This document shows, piece by piece, positions 58,547 to 64,000 of a stretch of 64,000 bases of DNA. Under the pieces are notes generated by a model. It made no database searches. It worked only from the letters and a program-made list of their open reading frames with translations, and was not told where the DNA came from. A program made the position numbers and the translations under genes. Source of the DNA: Bacillota bacterium (GTDB taxonomy: Bacteria > Bacillota > Clostridia > Christensenellales > Christensenellaceae); the NCBI GenBank assembly GCA_023393165.1, contig JAEWMJ010000032.1:1-64000 (forward strand), given 5' to 3'. Positions within the stretch are counted from its first letter, which is position 1. The number at the start of each line of letters is the position of its first letter.

Positions 58547-60164
58547 TGCCCCTCCCCTTTTCTATCACAACAGCTTCAAAGGGCAGCAGCTTTCCGTCTA
58601 ATTGCGCCCTGCCGTAATTGGAAACCAGAACGTCTCCGCCGCAAAAAACCTTTGCCGGCCGCTTGCCGAAATTCAAAAGAATACGGAAGGTTTTTCCGTT
58701 CATTTCACGCTCGTAAACAAAAAGCTTTCCGGACGCCCGGATCAGGCGGAACGCGCCGTATTTCAGGACTTCACTGCCGGCGCGCAGCGCGATCATTTTT
58801 TTATAAAAGCTGCGCACGGAATCCGGATCGTCAATCTGGCCGGCCATGTTTATCCGCGTATAATTGCCGTTGATTTTAAGCCATGGCGTCCCTGTGGTAA
58901 AACCGGCGTTTTCTCCAGCGTTCCACTGCATGGGCGTCCGCGCATTGTCCCGCGAGGTTTTTTTGATCATGCGCCAGCGGAGGAATCCCGGAATATGCAG
59001 TTTTTTTGCAAGCCGGTAGATATTGAGCGATTCCACGTCCCGGACCTGCTCCATGCCGGTAAAATCGAAGTTGGTCATGCCGATCTCCTGGCCCTGGTAA
59101 ATAAACGGGGTGCCACGCAGCGTCAGAAGCAGTACGCACAGCAGTTTTGCGGACTCGGCCCAAAACCTGCCGTCATTACCGAAACGCGAAACGCTCCTGG
59201 GCTGGTCGTGGTTCTCCAGATAGTTTGCGTTCCATTCCAAAGCGTTCTGCCATTTGGCGATCGTCCTTCCGAAACGGCCCGGGCTGAAGGGGCGTTTGAA
59301 CCACTTGATAAAAAACTGGTCGGTCTCCATGTGCTCAAAGGAAAATATCATATCCAGCTCGCCGCGGTTCTGGCCGCAGAGGTCTCCGCCCATTTGCGGA
59401 GTGACAAACACGGTTTCGCCGACCGCAAAACAATCGTAAGCGGAAAGCACCTCCCGCCGCAGCGCGCGCAATATTTCGTGCGCGCCTTCCTGCGAGATAT
59501 AATGTTCGCTGCCCGTAAGCGCCAGCTTCTTTTTTCCGTCGGCAAGGGAAGTTTTAAAAATCACGTTGATCACGTCGCACCTGAAACCGCCCACGCCTTT
59601 GTCCAGCCAGAAGCGCATAATATCTTTTATTTCTTCCAGTACTTTTGGATTATGATAATTTAAATCGGGCTGCTTTTTAGCAAAAAGATGCAGGTAATAT
59701 TCGCCGCTTTTATCGTCAAATTCCCAGCAGTCCTCCCCGAAAAAGCTGGTCCAGTTGTTGGGCGGCCCGCCGTTTTTGCCTGGCCGCCAGATATAATAGT
59801 CCCTGTAGGGGCTCCCCTTATCGCGGCTTTTTAAAAACCATTCGTGCTCGTCCGAAGTATGGTTGATCACCAGATCCATTACGATGCGGATATCGCGCGA
59901 GGCGGCCTCCCGGATCAGGTTTTCCATATCTTCCAATGTGCCGTACTTGGGGTCAATGCTGCGGTAATCGCTGATATCGTAACCGTTGTCCGCATCGGGC
60001 GACGAATATACCGGGCTGAGCCAGATAACGCCCACTCCCAGGTCTTTCAGGTCGTCAAGATGCGCGGTTATTCCAGGAATATCCCCGATCCCGTCGCCGT
60101 CCGTATCTGCGAAGCTGCGCGGGTAAATTTGATACACAACACGATCCTGCCACCATTTTTCCAT
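58530..60164 (-). CDS. GH13 alpha-glucosidase (oligo-1,6-glucosidase type)
   Basis: A 544-residue cytoplasmic alpha-glucosidase of the GH13 subfamily 31 type. Start motif WWQDRVVYQIYPRSFADTDGDGIGD; nucleophile Asp197 in GFRCDVIN, acid/base Glu250 in VGETVF and Asp320 in ENHDQPR are all in place. It splits isomaltose, sucrose-type or other alpha-glucosides. The start is ATG 60164 with AGGAG nine bases upstream; the frame from 60188 is longer than the family. First gene of the minus-strand operon, which continues with GH36, GH1 and the transporter. Sucrose and raffinose together would suit these activities. Confidence 0.94.
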   Translation of the reverse strand: MEKWWQDRVVYQIYPRSFADTDGDGIGDIPGITAHLDDLKDLGVGVIWLSPVYSSPDADNGYDISDYRSIDPKYGTLEDMENLIREAASRDIRIVMDLVINHTSDEHEWFLKSRDKGSPYRDYYIWRPGKNGGPPNNWTSFFGEDCWEFDDKSGEYYLHLFAKKQPDLNYHNPKVLEEIKDIMRFWLDKGVGGFRCDVINVIFKTSLADGKKKLALTGSEHYISQEGAHEILRALRREVLSAYDCFAVGETVFVTPQMGGDLCGQNRGELDMIFSFEHMETDQFFIKWFKRPFSPGRFGRTIAKWQNALEWNANYLENHDQPRSVSRFGNDGRFWAESAKLLCVLLLTLRGTPFIYQGQEIGMTNFDFTGMEQVRDVESLNIYRLAKKLHIPGFLRWRMIKKTSRDNARTPMQWNAGENAGFTTGTPWLKINGNYTRINMAGQIDDPDSVRSFYKKMIALRAGSEVLKYGAFRLIRASGKLFVYEREMNGKTFRILLNFGKRPAKVFCGGDVLVSNYGRAQLDGKLLPFEAVVIEKGRGNDNGG

Positions 60165-60391
60165 GAGGCTTATCTCCTGTATACGCATTTTTTAAAAGTT
60201 TAACAGTGAAAGGTATATGTCTTAGTTTAGTATATTTTTTCCATTTACGCAATCCATAAATGTATATTTTTGTTATTTTTTATCCGAAGTGGTTTCCAAT
60301 ATAATTGAAAAAAAAACCGCTTTTCAGCGATTCAGTTTGATGACAAATTATGATTCCAATGTATGCAAGTATAAATATTCTTTTATCTTGT

Positions 60392-60446
60392 GAAGGCCGC
60401 TGAAAGCCTCTCTACCCCGCCCAGTTGGGACTTTCAGAGGTCTGAA
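60392..60446. repeat. Dispersed palindromic element, copy F (internally deleted)
   Basis: About 55 bp. Only the terminal parts remain: GAAGGCCGCTGAAAGCCTC on the left and GTTGGGACTTTCAGAGGTC on the right; the central 65 bp are missing. The ends still pair. As in the full copies, the right end touches the stop codon of a minus-strand gene, here the aldo/keto reductase (60447). Confidence 0.75.
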
Positions 60447-61268
60447 TCAGAAGAATTTGTCCGGGTCTTCCGAAAGGCGCTTATTCGTATTAAGCTTCCG
60501 GATGGCCTGCATCTCCTCTTCGTTTAAGATAAAGTCGAACACATCAAGGTTTTCCCGCTGCCTGTCCTCATGCACGGATTTTGGAATGACGCGTACGCCG
60601 TTTTGTATTAGGAACCTGAGGGAAACCTGCGCAGGCGTTTTTTTATGCGCCCCGGCAACCCGTACCATTGTTTCTTCCTTTAAAAGGCTGCTTCCGTACC
60701 CCAGCGGGGCCCACGCCTCCATCCGGATGGATCTCTCCTGGCAGTAACGGATCGTATCGTAATCCATAAAATAAGGATGCATTTCGATCTGGTTCACCAT
60801 AGGCGCTATTTCGCATTCGGCGAGCAGTCTGTTCAGGTGGTGCGGCAGGAAATTGCTCACGCCGACCGCGCGGATGCGGCCTTCCTTATAGAGCTTTTCA
60901 AATGCTTTCCATGTATCGATAAATTTGTCCCTGCCCGGCCAGTGCACAAGATACAGGTCGATGTAATCCGTGCCCAGCAGCTTTAAGCTGACGTCAAACG
61001 CCTTTAAAGTGCTGTCAAAGCCCTGAAAGCTGTTCCAGAGCTTTGATGTGATAAAAAACTCCTCCCGCTTTCTTCCGCTTTCCCGGATACCTTCGGCGAC
61101 CTCGCGTTCATTATTATAGATCCATGCCGTATCAAAACTCGTATATCCGACAGAAACAGCCGATTTGACCGCGTTCTTGAGTTCGTTGTCCCCGGACCGG
61201 AACGTCCCCAACCCAACCAGGGGAATTTCCACGCCATTGGAAAGTTTTACAGATTCAACATGATTCAT
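60447..61268 (-). CDS. Aldo/keto reductase
   Basis: A 273-residue NADPH-dependent carbonyl reductase of the AKR superfamily (2,5-diketo-gluconate reductase type). The catalytic tetrad is visible: Asp in SFDTAWIYNN with the Tyr, Lys in ITSKLWNS and His in YLVHWPG. The NADPH-binding VRVIPKSVHEDRQRENLDVF segment is present. AAAGGAG precedes the ATG at 61268. It follows the xylulokinase gene by 95 bp and may belong to the same transcript. In this context it may reduce a sugar aldehyde or ketone, or act on methylglyoxal. A deleted repeat copy follows the stop. Confidence 0.93.
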   Translation of the reverse strand: MNHVESVKLSNGVEIPLVGLGTFRSGDNELKNAVKSAVSVGYTSFDTAWIYNNEREVAEGIRESGRKREEFFITSKLWNSFQGFDSTLKAFDVSLKLLGTDYIDLYLVHWPGRDKFIDTWKAFEKLYKEGRIRAVGVSNFLPHHLNRLLAECEIAPMVNQIEMHPYFMDYDTIRYCQERSIRMEAWAPLGYGSSLLKEETMVRVAGAHKKTPAQVSLRFLIQNGVRVIPKSVHEDRQRENLDVFDFILNEEEMQAIRKLNTNKRLSEDPDKFF

Positions 61269-61362
61269 ATATTTTTCTCCTTTTCAGATTGCGAAAAAGA
61301 AACGGCTGGAGGATACCTCCGCGGGTTACCGGTCTTTTTCATATCAAACCCAATAAAGGGCG

Positions 61363-62892
61363 TTAAAGATTTTTATCCTGCAGCGCCAGGTCTTCGTATA
61401 CGTCCAGCAAAGCGGCGTAGCATTTGTCAAAAGCAGCGGACAATTTTGCGTATTTTTGCGCGTTTTGAGGATCCGGCTCGTCTTCCTGAACGACCCTGAT
61501 AAACTTACCCACTTCCGAAAAATCCTTGAGTATGCCCACGCCGACGCCTGCGCAGACGGCAGCCCCGATGGAGGACGCCTCATCCAGATAATTAAGCGTC
61601 AGGAGCTTTGTATTGAACACATCGGCAAGTATTCGTCTTTGGACCCGGCCCTTTGCCATTCCGCCGATCACGGTGATCTCATGAATATCTACTTTTTGCC
61701 GGAAAACATTCAGAATAATATTCAGGTTATACGCAATCCCCTCGATCACGCTCCGGAGCAGATCGGCGCGCGTATGTTCCATTTTAAGCCCGATGAACGC
61801 GCCTTTTGCATGCGGATTCCACCTGGGGCTCCTTTCGCCCATGAGATAGGGCAGAAAATAAAGGCCGTTGGAGCCCACAACCGACCTTTCGATCTCCTCG
61901 TTGATCAGTTCGTAAGGGGAAATTTCCTTTTGTTTTGCCTCCAGCACTTCGCTGGTGCAGATCTGGTTTTTCACCCAGTTGAACGCGGCGCCCGCGCTCT
62001 GCATTGTGCCGCAGGGAGCTATGAATCCGGGGACGGCGTGCGCCCAGTTGAACGTACGGTACTCATCGTCAAATATGGGCTGTTTTGTGGTGGTGGCGAT
62101 CCAGGAAGAGGAACCAAGGCAGTTGTAGGTCTTGCCTTCCGAAACGGAGCCCGCCCCGACGTTTGCGCAGCAGCCGTCGCCACCGCCCATCACCACTTTG
62201 GTTCCCTTATGCAAACCGCATTCCAAAGCCACCCGTTCGCTCAACTCCCCCGCTATATACGTGGAGGGAACGGCGCGGGGAAACTTGCCTTTATCAATGC
62301 CCGCCGCCCGGATGATCTCGTCCGACCATTCGAATGCGGTCAGGTCAAACGCGTTGGTGCCCGAAGCGTCCGAATAGTCCGTCAAAAACTCGCCCGTCAG
62401 TTTATAAACGATAAAATCCTTGGGATTGAGCATTTTATATGTCTTTTCATATATTTCGGGCTGGTTGTTCTTTATCCACATGAGCTTTTCCAGTGAATAG
62501 GAACAACTGATTTTGTGTCCGGTTATCTTATAGAACCGGTCTTTTTCTATTTTACTCTCCAGAGTTGCCTGCTCTTTTGTCGCACGCATGTCTGCCCAGA
62601 TGATCGCCTTCCTGAGGGCGTTTCCGTTCCTGTCCACGCATATGCATCCCATCATCTGTCCGCTGAAACTGATTGCGGCAATATCTTTTTTATCGATATC
62701 CCGGGTCAGCAGCCTGTTTGTTTCACAGATGGCGCGCCACCAGTCAGAGGTGTCTTGCTCCGCCCAGTTCGCGTTAAAATAATCGGTGGGATACGGGTAT
62801 ATGGTAGACCCGATGTATTCGCCTTTATCGGTAAAAAGCGAAGCTTTGTTGCCCGATGTTCCCAGATCATGGGCAATGATGTATTTCGTCAT
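61363..62892 (-). CDS. xylB: Xylulokinase-like FGGY carbohydrate kinase
   Basis: A 509-residue kinase of the FGGY family. Phosphate loop IIAHDLGTSGNKASLF; ISFSGQMMGCICVDRNG; second loop GGGDGCCANVGAGSVSEGKTYNCLGSSSW; and MGERSPRWNPHAKGAF. The residues around LGTSGNK and SGQMMG favour D-xylulose, but related ketoses such as L-ribulose or L-fuculose cannot be excluded: the assignment from sequence is only by subfamily. The ATG at 62892 has AGGAGG upstream. It follows the ribokinase gene by 50 bp. Together they phosphorylate pentoses for the pentose phosphate pathway. A link to the fucosidase is possible but unproven. Confidence 0.85.
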   Translation of the reverse strand: MTKYIIAHDLGTSGNKASLFTDKGEYIGSTIYPYPTDYFNANWAEQDTSDWWRAICETNRLLTRDIDKKDIAAISFSGQMMGCICVDRNGNALRKAIIWADMRATKEQATLESKIEKDRFYKITGHKISCSYSLEKLMWIKNNQPEIYEKTYKMLNPKDFIVYKLTGEFLTDYSDASGTNAFDLTAFEWSDEIIRAAGIDKGKFPRAVPSTYIAGELSERVALECGLHKGTKVVMGGGDGCCANVGAGSVSEGKTYNCLGSSSWIATTTKQPIFDDEYRTFNWAHAVPGFIAPCGTMQSAGAAFNWVKNQICTSEVLEAKQKEISPYELINEEIERSVVGSNGLYFLPYLMGERSPRWNPHAKGAFIGLKMEHTRADLLRSVIEGIAYNLNIILNVFRQKVDIHEITVIGGMAKGRVQRRILADVFNTKLLTLNYLDEASSIGAAVCAGVGVGILKDFSEVGKFIRVVQEDEPDPQNAQKYAKLSAAFDKCYAALLDVYEDLALQDKNL

Positions 62893-62942
62893 GATATCCT
62901 CCTGCAATATCCCGGCTGTATAAATAAATGCCGGCCCGGGAC

Positions 62943-63866
62943 TTAATGAATCTTCCCTATAAGCGCGTCAATCTCCGCCCTGTACGGCATAGCCGGCGCC
63001 GTCCCGGTTTTTGTGACCGAAAGCGCGCCTGCGGCGTTTGCAAACTTCGCCGCCTCAAAAATATCTTTTCCCTCTGCGAGCGCCGTTACAAATCCTCCGT
63101 TGAACGCATCGCCCGCGCCCGTCGTGTCTATCGCCCGAACTTCGATCGATCTGATAAACTCTTTTTTTTGGGCATTCGCAACAAAGGCCCCTGCCTTGCC
63201 CATGGTGATCACAATATTCCGGACGCCCCAGCCAAGAAAGACCCCGGCGGCCAGGGCGGCGCTTTCCTCGTCTTTGACTTCAACGCCTGTCAGGATGCCC
63301 GCCTCCACTTCATTGGGCGTGACCGTATCCACCTTTGCAAAAACTTCCGTTTTTATTTTTTGCACGGGAGCGGTATTTAAAACAATTTTTACGCCGGCGT
63401 CAAACGCAATATCGATGATCCTGTAAAGCGCGTCCAGGTTGATCTCCAGCTGAAGCAGGAGCACGTCCGCCTGCTCTATTACCGGCCTTGCCTTTTCGAT
63501 ATCCGCGTCCGTAAAATTTCCGCTTGCGCCGTTTACAACCAGAATACAGTTCTGCGCGGTGTTCTGATCCACCATAATGAGGGCTGTTCCCGTTTCCACA
63601 GCCTCGTCTATAAAAACGTAACCGGTACTCATCCCCTCCGAGCGGTAAAAATCAAGCGCCACCTTGCCGAACACGTCGTTTCCGACCTTTGTCACCGCAA
63701 TGACGTTTCCTCCCGCCCTGTGGGCGGCAACGCTCTGGTTGGAACCTTTCCCTCCCGGACCCAGCCTGAACGAGGAGCCGATCACCGTTTCCCCCGGAAC
63801 CGGCAGATGGCCCGCCCTGCTGGTCAGGTCAACTACAAAACTACCAAAACACACGATACTTCCCAT
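62943..63866 (-). CDS. rbsK: Ribokinase (PfkB family)
   Basis: A 307-residue sugar kinase. VCFGSFVVDLTSRAGHLPVPGETV, LGPGGKGSNQSVAAHRAG, the substrate and anion-hole region AIDTTGAGDAFNGGFVTALAEG with its catalytic Asp, and TPNEVEAGILTG all match RbsK. It phosphorylates ribose (or a related sugar) at O5. I place the start at ATG 63866 (MGSIVCFG), with GGGA nine bases upstream; the ATG at 63881 is possible but its AGGA is too close. It lies between the partial gene at the window edge and xylB. The group looks like a pentose utilisation operon. Confidence 0.92.
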   Translation of the reverse strand: MGSIVCFGSFVVDLTSRAGHLPVPGETVIGSSFRLGPGGKGSNQSVAAHRAGGNVIAVTKVGNDVFGKVALDFYRSEGMSTGYVFIDEAVETGTALIMVDQNTAQNCILVVNGASGNFTDADIEKARPVIEQADVLLLQLEINLDALYRIIDIAFDAGVKIVLNTAPVQKIKTEVFAKVDTVTPNEVEAGILTGVEVKDEESAALAAGVFLGWGVRNIVITMGKAGAFVANAQKKEFIRSIEVRAIDTTGAGDAFNGGFVTALAEGKDIFEAAKFANAAGALSVTKTGTAPAMPYRAEIDALIGKIH

Positions 63867-63903
63867 TTGCTTATATCCCATTCCTGTTTGCCCGCGGCAA
63901 ATT

Positions 63904-64000
63904 TTATAATCCGTATTTTCTGATCATTTCTTTGGTAAACTTCATGCTTTCGCGGACATAGGTTTCGCCGTCCGGCGCCAGCTTGCGCCACACCCAGGTG
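63904..64000 (-). CDS. C-terminal end of a gene running off the window
   Basis: The last 31 residues and stop codon of a minus-strand gene whose start lies beyond base 64000. The visible end has TWVWRKLAPDGETYV and closes with KFTKEMIRKYGL. No domain can be assigned. The stop is 37 bp before the ribokinase start, so it is probably in the same operon and may be a sugar isomerase, epimerase or dehydrogenase. Confidence 0.7.
   Translation of the reverse strand, partial: TWVWRKLAPDGETYVRESMKFTKEMIRKYGL

Noticed and set aside
58602..59663. 353-codon plus-strand frame opposite the GH13 gene
   Set aside because: The GH13 gene has all catalytic residues; the opposite frame is a shadow.
61456..62496. 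346-codon plus-strand frame opposite xylB
   Set aside because: Shadow of a clear FGGY kinase.
1..64000. Prophage, defence island or biosynthetic gene cluster
   Set aside because: No phage structural, restriction, abortive-infection, NRPS or PKS genes are seen.

Overview
The window comes from a strictly anaerobic, Gram-positive Clostridia-type bacterium of roughly balanced GC content. The signs are strong AGGAGG-type ribosome binding sites, U-tract hairpin terminators, ferredoxin-linked enzymes (2-oxoacid:ferredoxin oxidoreductase, ferredoxin-domain EtfA, CO dehydrogenase CooS), rubrerythrin and superoxide reductase instead of catalase, a Na+-pumping decarboxylase and a carboxyspermidine polyamine route. 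Ku plus a LigD-type polymerase domain and several tiny hydrophilic proteins would fit a spore former, but no sporulation gene is in view. I cannot name the genus. There is no tRNA, rRNA, CRISPR array or prophage.

Layout. 1-9.6 kb: an operon of three tiny proteins, a 2013-residue membrane-anchored GH95 alpha-L-fucosidase, Ku convergent with a LigD polymerase domain, and a Tyr/Asp/Arg-rich small protein. 9.9-15.6 kb (minus strand): rubrerythrin, 2-oxoacid oxidoreductase beta and gamma-alpha subunits, superoxide reductase, an EncFtn-like ferritin and enolase. 15.7-22.3 kb: a DUF6179/DUF6323-like pair, a DUF2975/XRE/DUF4173 membrane module and a PAS-GGDEF-HD-GYP c-di-GMP enzyme. 22.7-26.1 kb (plus): acyl-CoA dehydrogenase with EtfB and ferredoxin-domain EtfA, probably an electron-bifurcating complex. 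26.2-30.1 kb: small hydrophilic proteins, an AlkA-like glycosylase and a duplicated cluster of Gre-factor-like proteins (one Rnk-like). 30.3-41.7 kb: AIM24 protein, the oxaloacetate decarboxylase Na+ pump operon, carboxynorspermidine synthase/decarboxylase, a TIM-barrel/acyl-CoA-synthetase fusion, a 140-bp structured element, a VOC protein and a DUF2318 lipoprotein. 41.8-50.5 kb: NifS-like/TtcA-like pair, flavodoxin-fold reductase, nitroreductase with divergent ArsR regulator, chemoreceptor, iron alcohol dehydrogenase and a Gfo/Idh/MocA dehydrogenase. 50.8-53.4 kb: orphan cooS and an IS200-type element. 53.4-64 kb (minus): GPH sugar transporter with GH1, GH36 and GH13 glycosidases, then aldo/keto reductase, xylulokinase, ribokinase and a gene cut by the window edge.

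How it fits together. Host or plant glycans are cut outside the cell (fucosidase) and small glycosides inside (GH1, GH36, GH13, fed by the GPH symporter). Sugars pass through kinases and enolase to pyruvate and 2-oxoacids. Electrons are handled by ferredoxin enzymes, the Acd-Etf complex and the decarboxylase Na+ pump. Oxygen defence is by rubrerythrin, superoxide reductase and the ferritin-like protein.

The most unusual signals are: (1) a dispersed element of about 120 bp, six copies, each placed within 0-5 bp of the stop codon of a minus-strand gene and showing compensatory changes in its terminal stem; (2) the duplicated Gre-like cluster with an identical-geometry promoter/operator in both copies and a 10-codon rnk remnant; (3) the 140-bp inverted-repeat element at 40144-40283; (4) the epimerase-like/acyl-CoA-synthetase fusion; and (5) the operon of three tiny proteins at the left end.
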